Part shown: positions 28,101 to 37,781 of the stretch, one piece after another
Layout of the letters: the number at the start of each line of letters is the position of its first letter
Numbering within the stretch: the stretch's first letter is position 1
DNA from: Micromussa lordhowensis
Lineage: Eukaryota; Cnidaria; Anthozoa; Scleractinia; Lobophylliidae
Assembly (NCBI GenBank): GCA_964020085.1
Contig: OZ026605.1
Span: 2,745,301 to 2,809,300 of the forward strand
Direction: 5' to 3'
DNA length: 64,000 nucleotides
Position numbers and translations under genes: made by a program
The notes under the pieces: model-generated
What the model saw: the letters and a program-made list of their open reading frames with translations, nothing else
What the model was told of the DNA's origin: nothing
Databases searched by the model: none

Positions 28101-28841
28101 TGCAGTTATCTTTGGATACAGAAGGTTCTTGCAGTAGTTTGTAGCAACTAGTAAACTCTCAGAAGCCAAAAATCTGAAACACAGCGTATACTTTGTGCTG
28201 TAAAAAAAATATATAAGTCTTATATCGGCATTTTTTTTTATTAACCGACAAAGAAAAAGCAATTAAAACAACTTTGAACGCAAGTCCAAGGGTCACTACT
28301 AAAACATCTGCTTCGTGAAAACTTAAGGACGTGATTCGACAACTTGTAAAAGAGTGCGTGAATTTGACACTGAAACAGGTTCGCAAACTAGCTTGAACCA
28401 ATGTCAGTGGATATATTCATTATGCCTTATTCCGACTGTGTGGACCTTAAAAACACAAAATAATGAACCCTACAGGGAAATGTAATTAAAAGAAACTAAA
28501 CCTCAACCAAAACACAAAACATTTCGCTGATTGAGCTTCATCAGACAAGCTAATCTCACAAATTTTCCATGTTCCAGTTGTTAAAATTATAAGCTTACAC
28601 AACCTTGAGCAAGTGCTTGGAGCGCAAGATCTGCCGCGTATTCTTTCGCGTCTTTCTTCGTTGAAGCTGTAGCTGGAACAAACGAGCGTTCACCGAGTTT
28701 TGCTACGGCGGTGTACTGAGGGTTAGGAGCATTTTCCAGGCTGTTTTGCGCGACCACGTCGAAATCCACTACAACTCCACTGTGATCGCCATATTCTTTG
28801 AGAGCTGTGCGAGCGTTCTTGTTCACGAGATTACCAAACAT
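14115..28841 (-). CDS. ADAR: ADAR: double-stranded RNA adenosine deaminase with five dsRBMs
   Basis: Thirteen exons: 28841-28604, 27773-27574, 26378-26213, 23963-23800, 21672-21498, 20871-20771, 20531-20360, 19993-19495, 18724-18461, 17709-17513, 16721-16516, 16071-15898, 14300-14115. Together 2742 nt, 913 residues, one open frame. The enzyme converts adenosine to inosine in double-stranded RNA. dsRBM1 lies at about residues 8-78, dsRBM2 131-201, dsRBM3 240-314, dsRBM4 330-405, dsRBM5 428-497. The deaminase follows: zinc ligands H590 (HAE with catalytic E592), C647 (PCGDAA) and C715 (SCSDK), plus GEGTIP carrying the base-flipping-loop Glu. VVSLGTGN and GEGTIP resemble ADAR1 more than ADAR2, yet no Z-DNA-binding domain was found and dsRBM number exceeds vertebrate ADAR1 (three). 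Weak points: the exon 1 donor (AAG|GTTGTG) is poor, with GTAAGC six bases on but out of phase, and an upstream exon is possible. Introns carry many repeats. Confidence 0.95.
14396..15040 (+). mobile_element. Decayed non-LTR retrotransposon 3' end
   Basis: In the last ADAR intron, antisense to the gene. About 14411-14587 encodes [18 protein letters not shown] and [15 protein letters not shown], the pattern seen near the C-terminus of LINE reverse transcriptases (Y-W ... LQRRAAR). A second block at about 14702-14850, in another frame, gives [12 protein letters not shown] and RRTFKF, like the usual LINE ending. Frameshifts separate them. An A/T-rich tail ends near AAAAATAAAG at about 15034. It is a 5'-truncated, inactive copy; the clade was not determined. 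Confidence 0.65.
17894..18116. repeat. Dispersed repeat family B, copy 1
   Basis: In an ADAR intron. Blocks TTTTTCCGTGTTTATATAGC, CCTCATCTAAACAC, TCGAGGGTTTGCATAACT, TCTAAAACGTCACAA and CACACCTATCGACCAATGAG all recur at 32694-32985, partly rearranged and inverted. Non-coding; probably a MITE-like family. Confidence 0.7.
18780..19135. repeat. Unassigned intronic sequence, possibly repetitive
   Basis: The ADAR intron between exons 8 and 9 holds CG-richer sequence than its surroundings, with related blocks near both ends (GTAATCGGCGCGCGATCACG; GGAGTAATCGTGACGTAATT; CTCGCGCGATTACTCC). This looks like a decayed transposon rather than an exon; no reading frame is conserved. Confidence 0.35.
20185..20330 (+). 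repeat. SINE tail fragment with G15 run
   Basis: ACTAGCATCCCAACCAGGGA and TAGCCCTTTCATGTTCCAGA match the 3' body of the tRNA-derived SINE at 43686-43972. The tRNA-like head is absent. A run of about 15 G residues lies at 20211-20226. Situated in an ADAR intron. Confidence 0.6.
20921..21091. mobile_element. MITE with ~45-bp terminal inverted repeats
   Basis: Left arm starts GTATATGTTTCAGGTCAAAA and right arm ends with the near-complement TTTTGACCTGCAACATATAC. The arms also share AAATTCAGGTTAAAATGATT. The spacer is about 80 bp. It sits in the ADAR intron between exons 5 and 6. Confidence 0.85.
22185..22731 (+). pseudogene. Frameshifted Cys-rich zinc-finger-like ORF inside the transposon
   Basis: The first part, 22185-22298, encodes a start with [14 protein letters not shown] and stops at TGA. 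The second, in another frame from about 22309, continues with [21 protein letters not shown] and a Ser/Asn-rich tail to 22731. Two CxxC pairs (CRIC, CNKC) suggest a zinc-binding head split by a frameshift. I cannot name the family. It is probably part of the mobile element's own cargo rather than a host gene. Confidence 0.55.
22817..23301 (-). pseudogene. Truncated RecQ-like helicase ORF inside the transposon
   Basis: An open frame of about 161 helicase-like residues. RecQ-type motif 0-like EEQKSAI precedes Walker A LPTGFGKS (residues 58-65), motif Ia [10 protein letters not shown] (94 onward region) and the Walker B box VVVIDECH near residues 153-160. Homology stops directly after DECHT; downstream the frame runs into sequence antisense to the zinc-finger-like ORF. 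Motifs III-VI are missing, so it cannot be a working helicase. It is either a captured host fragment or the remnant of a helicase encoded by a longer relative of the element. Confidence 0.75.
25172..26192. mobile_element. 1-kb inverted-repeat element next to ADAR exon 3
   Basis: Left end GTGTGGTTCCAGAAAATATC (25172) and right end, ending 26192, are reverse complements for at least 30 bp and continue through CCATACCCCC. Just inside both ends lie G-rich blocks with AAATTCC and runs of GGAGGGGGG. The interior is AT-rich and non-coding. The right end falls about 20 bp beyond the 5' splice site of ADAR exon 3. No clear target duplication was seen. Confidence 0.7.
26586..26865. mobile_element. MITE, family C copy 1
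   Basis: The ends read ATTGCCTAGTTCCTG...CAGGCCTTCATGGTCAATTG and, inverted, GATTGACTGCAGCTAAATAT...GGCCTAACAGCTAGGCAAT. The same ends occur at 56766-56914, where the interior is shorter. It lies in the ADAR intron between exons 2 and 3. Confidence 0.7.
27192..27424. mobile_element. MITE-like element with AGGCTG ends
   Basis: AGGCTGCATTCACACTTG at the left is matched in inverse by AAGGGTAAACACAGCCT at the right. Inside, CTGGGCAC and GTGCCCGAGTAC blocks repeat in both orientations. Non-coding, in an ADAR intron. Confidence 0.55.
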
Positions 28842-29096
28842 TTCCCCTTTACCAATGAACGTGGCCTCGGAGAATTGAATGAGCAATGTCGTGACAAAAT
28901 CAGTCCTCGATGCACTCAGAAATAAAGAACTACAGGTACGTGCGAAGAAAGGTCTAACAACGTGTGTTATGTTACTACTTGGCTAGGGCCGATGCTCTCT
29001 CGGCCAGCAATGTCATGTCGTCACAGGTACCCCAACGTTTTTGTGAAACAAGAAATCCTGGTCAAGAGTACAAAAATAGATAATTTTGCGACTATG

Positions 29097-29793
29097 CTAT
29101 AGATCGTTTTCACGTGACGTCATCGCTTACTAAAATCCGAAACTAAAGGGCCACCAAAGTTTTTATCCTCATTGGGCACAAGAGAACGCATATTTATATC
29201 TGTTTACAATGTTACAGCTCAATAGCGTGCTTCGTCTGGAAATCAGAGCATTTTGAATAGACCTTTTTACCGATACGGCGGCCATCTTGAATTCTATTGT
29301 TTTGGCTGAGAAATTATGGGCTGCCGAGGGGGCAATCGCTGGAAAATTTATCCTATACGCAGCTTTCAGGATAAATTTTTACTGCTTGTCTCTCATATTC
29401 CATGACAAATATTACAAGCGTTACACCTTTCCGTCACGATATTTGGCAGTTGTTCCTATGGTTATCGAAAAATTATCGAAAAGTTATCACGCCACAGTAT
29501 TCTTTTTAATTATTTCTCATCTGCCCCCTGGGCATCCCATAAAAAAAATTTCCTCGGAATTCAAGATGGCCGCCGTATCGGTTATGTCGGTGCGTGACAC
29601 AAAGCTGCGATCGCTCTGTAAATTTCTGCGAAACATTGCGCCGAATATCTGCGGTTTGGGTAAACCCACAGACCTAAAACTTGGAGAAGTGTTTTCTTTA
29701 CGTATTTCCAATAAGATCACAATTCCTTGACTTTATCCACTGAATGGTTTTCGATTTATTTTTTTATTGCGTGACAGTGAAAACGATCTATAG
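29097..29793. mobile_element. 700-bp fold-back element with two nested inverted pairs
   Basis: The outer ends are CTATAGATCGTTTTCACGTG at 29097 and, inverted, CACTGTCACGC-type sequence ending CGATCTATAG at 29793. A second, perfect 26-bp inverted pair (29269-29294 and 29557-29582, starting ACCGATACGGCGGCC) lies symmetrically inside. No coding capacity. Confidence 0.7.
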
Positions 29794-29974
29794 ACATAAC
29801 ATGCCTTCGTCTGCCGCTTCGTCTGAACTGATTTTTCCAGAGGTGATTTTTATACCCTGTTCCAGATTCAGCAAGACAAAAAGAACAGCACATCCCTGTA
29901 TAGCCCTTTTTGGTGGAAGGGAGAACACTCCTGGGGGAGGAGGGCGGGGAACATAAGTTTTTCTCTCCGAGTTG

Positions 29975-30125
29975 GCTTTTGCCTCGGTGTCAGAACGAGT
30001 CTTGGTGCAAAACCATTCATATGAAATGTGTTGCGTCTACGTGTTGCGTTAATTTTCATGTAAATCAAACGCATTTTCATATGAAAGGTATTGTACAAGG
30101 ACTTGTTTTGAAACAGAGTCGCAAG
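29975..30125. repeat. Imperfect inverted repeat around CATATGAAA
   Basis: TTCATATGAAATGTGTTGCG near 30017 and CGCATTTTCATATGAAAGGT near 30070 pair imperfectly. The similarity continues outwards through AACGAGTCTTGGTGCAAAAC and its approximate complement. Possible old MITE. Confidence 0.4.
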
Positions 30126-30404
30126 GTAACTCGGATTGTGGTAGGCATCCGTCTATCACGTGAGATAATGAAAACGCCTTGGTCGGTCAAGACGGGCACG
30201 GGTCCCCGAAGGTTTTCATAGCTGGGGCTGGCAGTGGAGGTTTTGTAGATTCCGCGCTGCTGGGTTAATGGTGTCAGTTTGTACCGTTATTGTGATCCGA
30301 AGTGCTAAAGAGAAGGAATGGGGAAATGATGTCACACTTATTTTGTCCCACTTTAGAGTACCCAATAAAAAGAAAAAAAAACAACAAATCCAGTTGTTCC
30401 AAGG

Positions 30405-30615
30405 CCCTGCTGACTGGGAGTGAATGTGCCCCATGTGATGTATTCTTGGGCAAGACTCTTTACTTTTACAGGTACACTCTCCAAGTGGGTATTGGTAAAT
30501 TTGATGCTGGGGGTAACCCTACAATGGACTAGCATCCCATCCAAGAGGGAATAGAAATAATCCCACTTGCTTAACGCTAAGAAATCAGGGATAAGTGCCT
30601 GCTTACTGGGCCACA
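30405..30615 (+). mobile_element. SINE body fragment (same family as 43686)
   Basis: TTCTTGGGCAAGACTCTTTA, GGTAACCCTACAATGGACTA, GCATCCCATCCAAGAGGGAA and CAGGGATAAGTGCC match the conserved body of the tRNA-derived SINE at 43686-43972 in the same order. The tRNA head is decayed or missing. Confidence 0.7.
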
Positions 30616-31273
30616 AGGCATTAATGTCTACCAAAGAAAAAGCTGGTAGAATTCGATAATGATGCGAATTTCTAAAATCAAATTAACTACACCACACCTC
30701 AAACACGTATATGACTTTGTTAAATCTGTTTAATACGCCAGTAGGCCAACCCAAAAAGTTTATATTAAATACATCTATAAAAATACCAACTAATATATAA
30801 CTTCTTGGTTATATTAATTGGGAAGTCATTTACACATTAGGTAAAACCAGGAGACCTTTAAATACAATCTGATGATATAGTAATATCACACAAATCTATT
30901 ACTAAATACAAAAGTAACCCAAAAAGACATACTTTGATTGCTTGAGAGCTGAGTTTCTAGAACTCTACCGAAAAACAAAAAAATAACATGTTTTCATGGG
31001 TTACTTTCCAAATATTGAACACTTTGTCTACATTTCTAAAGTTTAAAACTTTGTGTTTCCATGACTGTTTTACAGTGCAACTACTCGTACCGGCCTACTT
31101 GGAAGAAAAGAGTTATAATAACCAATCAGAACGTTACTTTATAACAAAGAATAGTAATCTGAAGCCAATAACATTGTAGAATACGAACAACAGCAGTTAA
31201 CAAGTTGAAAACTCAACAAAATGAGAAGTGCTTTGCACCTCTCAGGAAACTATGCCTCTGTTGATTCTAAAAA

Positions 31274-31424
31274 GACCAATTTCGATATATTAAAATTCAG
31301 ACTAAGACAACAGACCTCAGCAGGAGGCTCTGGAGAATAACTACAGAGTTTGTGGGGTTTATTCCCTGGAGCCTCGTGCTGAGGTCTATTGTTTTAGGCT
31401 GAATTTTAATATATTGAAATTGGC
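31274..31424. mobile_element. MITE, family A copy 2
   Basis: Ends GACCAATTTCGATATATTAA and, inverted, TTAATATATTGAAATTGGCC. The arms also pair through AACAGACCTCAGCAGGAGGC. The outer ~25 bp match the element at 10786-10943, while the interiors differ. Confidence 0.75.
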
Positions 31425-32523
31425 CTATTTTGTATGCTTTTCACATCAAACAGACTGTTAACTGCGGTTGAGAGAAGCTACCAGTCCATTGTTCTCAGTT
31501 TACATTTTGATTTGTTAGTTTTCTTTTAGCTGGCCCAGTTCAAGTGGTTGCACTGTAATTTCGTCCAGATATTTTACAGTTCCATTTCTACAACAGGAAT
31601 GTTTTAGTTTTTACATATTTGATAAATTAATGTTGCCACGCGACAATGACTGAACTGACTGGGTTTGAAAAGAAAAAAAGGCAGAAAAGCACAGGTAAAC
31701 AAATCACTACAAGAAAACATTGACTCCTAATTGAAGGAAATATGATTATTATTCCCATGGCCTTGTTGACCAACATAACACACCAAAACAGAGCCAACAA
31801 AATCTAAATAGTTTGTGGATATAATTGACACCGTACAACGTCACATGTCCTGCAAGTGCATGCTCCAGAGCCAACTATGTTTTCCTTCGCCTTTTAGATC
31901 TTAATTGGTCAAATAGGCCTTTTACAACTAATGGTCTGACAGATTGTACAAGACATCAAACTTCCCACTGGGAAATACAAACAAAGAATCAAACATTGGC
32001 CGTTTCAAGTCGTGTTGTTTTCAAGGCCATCACATTCTTTTGACATTTAGCATGGTGGATTTTGTACCACGTGATCATTGAAAGACAGCTATTAAAACAA
32101 AAAGTTTGTCAAGTGGCAGCAATAGGCTGTGCATCGCCATTGAGTAATAATATGTTATCTATCTTTGTTTCTATAATTCTATGTGAGCAAAAAATTTAAT
32201 ATTTCACAACTGCCCACCTACTCATAAAACCATTGTCATTACAAATAAGGTACCACAAGTTACACACTCAACCTAAGATAAACACATTTCAAAGTGATTT
32301 GTAAATGTCAGTGCAATAGAAAATAAATTAGTTATTTAGCTCTGACTAAATCACGTTTTCTTTTTTTATATTTAGCTCTGACCAAAAACACGATCCTGCG
32401 CAGAAATATACAAGCAAGCTGTTGCAGGGACTGTGACAAATAAAATTTGATTCGTAACTTTTTCACAAAGCTACCCAGTACTAATTTGTAGAATTTATTA
32501 TAATATGATTTTAACCCTTTTCA

Positions 32524-35500
32524 CTATCTGTACGAGAAAGTACTCCGACTAGGTCTTGGTAATTCCCCAAAGAGTTTTTCTCTGTTGTCATGAACACTAC
32601 GAGCCAATGCTTTCATGGATTCACCAATCTTGCTTGGTTCAGGTATTGCAAACTAAAAAAAGAAATACATATATAATATTAATTATTATAAAATAACTGA
32701 GCCACTATGCGTGCTCTCATTGGTCGATAGGTGTGTTTAGATGAGAGTCTGTAAACACAATTGTGACGTTTTAGATTTGCGCATATTTTTTGAGAATTAT
32801 TTTATAGAAGCAATAGAGCACTTTTTCCGTGTTTACATAGCCTCATCTAAACACTCGGAGGGTTGGGAGAATTCTCAAAAGTTGTGCAAACCCTCGACGG
32901 TCTGCATAACTGTCTCAAATTCTCCCAACCCTCCGAGTGTTTAGATGAGGCTATGTAAACACGGAAAAAGTTTTCCATTGCTTAATTGTACAATGTAAAA
33001 ATCATCATGGTTGGTACCATTAACCAGGCAAGCTGGTGACTATGCAAAAGAAGAACAAATCTATAATTTTAGATAAAATAACTCTCATTCTCCTCCCATA
33101 ATGTTGTGAAAGGAGGAAGAAAAAAGGCAAACTTTGCAGCCATTTCAAACACTGAATAGCAATAAGCTAGACAAAGGCAAAACAGTCATCTGCTTTCAAG
33201 AACTCCATCAAAACCATACAGCAGATAGTGTATAAGATATGGTTGTAAACATTATTAGAACTCTTACAATTTATTTACACAAATTTACCTCATGATCATC
33301 GTTTGGAGGTGAGTTTTTCCCTGTTGGCATGCTAATGGGGACCGACGTAGAGTACTGCATGGATGTTTTTATGTTCTTCACCCTAGGATTGTAGACTGGC
33401 TCTTCACTCTGATAACTGTTATCTGGATAGGACAAAAAGGATTGCTTAGCAGATGTTTACAGTAAAAATCTGCATGTAAGAACCTACATTTTTAAAAGTC
33501 TGGCAAAGTAAATTATTGTATTTTGGGGCAGTTATTGGCAATTTAGGGTAAATGGGTTCTCAATGTCCATGAGGGAAATATACAGTACATGTAGTTGTCT
33601 GTACCCCACAAATAAGAACCTGCTTGATCTTTCTTGGCTAAACAGGTTCTTACAATTTTTAGTATTAAAATGGAAAATTTCTACCAGCAGGTTCTTAAAC
33701 TACTACATGAAGGTTCTTACAAGTGGGTGTTTACTGCATCATGTCACATCAATCACTACACTCACCACTACTGCTGAAATCATCTTCTTCGGACTCAAAG
33801 AAAGGTTCCGTGTCGTCCATGAAATCATCCAGTGAAAACACAGGATCTGCATCAGATTCTAATGAGAAGTCCTTTTGCTGTGGTTTGTGTGGCAACCTTC
33901 TTGTTGTCTTGCGAGACGGATTAACACTGAGATGCAAGGGAAATTTTTGCGAAGACACTTGAGTTATGTGAACCTGATTTATGGGATGGTGATCATTCAG
34001 TTTATGGACTGTGTTTACTAAAAAACAGAAAGAGACAGAAAGTTGTTAGTTTTGAAATGCGAGGTCATTCAGTTGTTTCAATTGACAGAAAGAAAGCAAA
34101 TTAAAGTGAGAAACAAATTCATACCAGGTTTGGGTAACACTGGAGTATCTAATGAGCTGTCTACTATTGCCTCATTGAGGGACTCTTCAAGTGATTTTTC
34201 TTCTTCCCCTTTGATAGCCCTGTTACAATAAAAGTAACGAATCATAATGAGTTTATGACTATGTTCACTTTACCACAAAAAACAAAGCTTCAACAAACGT
34301 GTTATTAATTTTCTTATGACCTTCAAAAGATAACATGTTTATCACATGCTACACAGCTGAAATGACATTACATCATAAATAGTTCCTTCTTGAATCACAA
34401 GGAAAACTTAAAGTGTCACATGAAATGAACGTCAAGGACATCTCACATACCAATAAACAGCCTGTTTATCCTTGAACACCTGTGACTGAAGGGAAGCAAA
34501 TGCCGCCTTCTGTTCATCAATGAATTTCCTGTCATGTAATTAAAGAAATTTGTAGGATGTTAGGAATTCAAAATTCTCAATGTCATACATTCTTTGAACA
34601 TCCGTATCTCTAAAATTTAGTTTTCCTTAGGACTGCATGATTAAGGTTAATAAGCTTCCATTTTTTCCGCCAAGTTGTAGAAACCTCAGCCCTGTCAGAA
34701 TGTGCCCTCAGCTGCAAATTAGCTTAGCTGACAACAGTAAAATTCAGGTCTTTGCCGCCTACTGCACACCGGAGTTCACTAATCCTGACTTATATCAAAT
34801 CCATAGACCTCTAGCCTTTTTCCTGCATACTACAGAACTTCTGTTACCCTGCCTGCTACTACAAAACATCTTTAAATTAACAGGGCTGAGCCCATGGGAG
34901 ACCAGAACAGATTTGAATTTGAGTTAATCTAGGTGTAAAAAGTAATATTATTTGCTGTTGAACCAGCTGGGTATTTAGAACTCTCAGGAGAAACAAAAAA
35001 AAATAGTTCAAAATGACAGGAGATTGAAATAGCTGATAGTACATGACTGAAGGACAAATCCAAGGGAAATTGTTCTGAGTTTGGAATTCAAAATAACTGA
35101 GTTTGAATTAGTGGGGTCCAACTGCAGTATGCAGCTACCTGGGTACTTTTTATTCACATGTTGAAAGAAACACTATAATATAGACTCCATAAGCCTTCAG
35201 GTAAAGGGCAAAGTTTTATTTTGTGCAAGCTGTGGTGTAAGGATAAAGTACATTTTTCACTTTCTACTAAACCACGTGTAGATTGGCAATATGTAATATC
35301 ACCTCTATTGTTGCGTTTTCACCTAATGACTAAAACCTTCTGTCAGACTGCAGGCATCTACTTGCTTTCTACTGTTCCATAAACCATTGAATAGAATGGG
35401 CTAACATTACAGTTTGAAAAATAGGCCATGTTGTAAACTATCCCTTGAATCTGCACAAGTTTAGATTTTTCTGATTATGTTACAATAAACAAGAAATACT

Positions 35501-37681
35501 GCTGTTACCGTATTCTTTCCTTCATTGCGTTTTCTTCAGCCTCAAGGTATTTTTTAACACGCTCCTGTACACTGACCATGGAAAGAGAAATCGTATCCTG
35601 ACCAAGTAGAACAGCATTCCCTGCAACTGATCACAAGATTCAATCATTTACAATCATGATATCACAGAATCAGCTAAAACTGATACAGCCTTTTTATGAG
35701 TAAATGTTTGAAAACTTGCCTGATATTTTTAATATATGCAATAAATTAAACTAGCTACATTTGCTTCGAAAAGCCATGGCATTTTAATCTTGTGACTTCA
35801 AGAAACATTCAGTGTATTCACATTTTTATCACATGGCAAGATGGATGCTTTAGCTTTCATTTTGTTGAAGAGACTGGCTATTGCCAGTGAAAAAATAACC
35901 ACTGGTACCATAAACGTTTGCCACCAAACAATCCTTTTTAGCATTTCCTAAGATTTTTTGGAGTTTTTTTAGTGGTTTTTCTTTAATTCTTCAATACATT
36001 CACCAAATAAATGCTATTTCAAAGGAAAAACCCTGCAAGTGATTTTGTTCCCCAATGCAACTGAGTAACAACAGAACCTAATTCCAGAGTCTGAATTCCT
36101 GACATGTTTTTATAAGTCAAAGTCCTTCTTATTATAACCACTGGGTTCAATAGGTAAAGTGACAAAAATTTAATATGATACTGATATTGGGCTCTCCTCG
36201 TTCCACTGAACTTTGCACTTAACACTTACCACTAAAGACTAACAACCAAAGTCTGAGAAAATAAATGACTCTCCTTTTACAAACATCTACATGTATTCCT
36301 TTGAAAGCAGCAAATCTCAGATAAAGCCAAAACTACGTCTTGCATACCGAGTTTTTGCTATCACCTCTACAAAGATATCAGGTTATCTAATTACCGGGGT
36401 TACCAAATTAAAACAGGGCAAAAAAGTTCTGTCTTGAATCTCAAATGACTCAGTCACATGGGGACTGACTGAAACAGAGAGGAGAACAGTCTGTTTCTCA
36501 GGCCACCACACCCTTTGAATTACAACATGACTGAAAAATTCTCCAAAATGATATATTGAACAATTTGAGCTTTTCTTGAAAAGCACCTCATTTTAAATCA
36601 ATTTCCAAGAATCCAAGACTGGGGTGATTTTGGCACGAAATAAATAACAAGTACAAAATTATGTACATAATATTGTTGTTTGGCTGCCAGTGACTATATC
36701 GAGGACCCAACATAGATTTGGCGGGATGCGGGAGAAAAGTAAAAATGAACGCAGGATACGGGATGACAGGACTTTTAATAGCGGCATGCAGGACAAAAAA
36801 ATATTGTGGCTGGAAAGGGATTTGTTCATTTTGATAAACGCGGTATACTTTGATAGGGGGATGCCGGATGAAAAACGAAAAATCGTGTTAGACATTACGA
36901 GGAGAACTGCAACTTTAACCAGGTGGGATCAAGATAAATATTCTGACCTGGCGGGATGCTGGGATCAAGACAAAAATAGTGGCGAGATGCGGGATTGAAA
37001 AAGCCTATGTTGGACCCTCTATATCTGTTTCATTATGCAACTTACATGAGTTATCAACAATTTGATCACTTTCTTTCACTGGTGTGACAACAATTTTGAA
37101 GGCGGACGAATACTGTGAGGAACTAGCAATCTTGCCATGAACAACAGGGTCACTCTGAAAAAATTAGAGAAAAGGAAGCAATTATGTTAACCTTTTTTAC
37201 TTCTTTTGATACTGACTGAACATAAGTTTAACCCATAAAAAAAAAACTAAATTCGAATGAAAGATAAAACCAAAACAACATTCTAAGGAGGTTCCATGGG
37301 AGTGGATAAATGTAAGTGTGTATTAGAGAGGGGTTCTATACAATCATCCATAAATGTTACCAGTAATAACTTTGGCTAGGCATAAGAAATGAATTGTTTG
37401 TTAAAATGGGGACTTGAGTATAACAAACTTTGCTACATGTACATTAGGGTTCAACTGGACAATGATTAATGGAATCCTTGTGTTCTTAGCAATACCACTT
37501 GTACAAAGGCAGCATGGTCAGGTGGTTTAGGGCGCTGGTGTTGTAATTCGGAGGTTCCGGGTTCAAGGCCTCCACCCTGCCACTAGCGGGATTTGTTTCT
37601 CGGTAGTCCCGAGTTCAAATCCTTGGTCACACTTTGTAAATAGCCAACTGGTCTGCCTCCTGCCAGTTGGGATTTTTAACT

Positions 37682-37718
<37 letters not shown>

Positions 37719-37749
37719 CAGTGGCATGCCTGTAAACTAGCTAAGCTTT

Positions 37750-37781
<32 letters not shown>

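Larger units (their letters stand above)
28842..32523. other. Intergenic between ADAR 5' end and AKT1S1 3' end
   Basis: No gene recognised. The promoter and 5' UTR of ADAR should lie just right of 28841. A palindromic TGACGTCA at 29115-29122 belongs to the end of an inverted-repeat element (29097-29793), so it is weak evidence for a promoter site. Further repeats lie at 30405-30615 and 31274-31424. Confidence 0.6.

Noticed and set aside
29287..29730. A 147-codon plus-strand ORF
   Set aside because: It lies wholly inside an inverted-repeat element and crosses one of its arms; no recognisable domain.
37508..37582. A functional tRNA gene
   Set aside because: It has polymerase III boxes, but no convincing cloverleaf, and a repeat body continues downstream.
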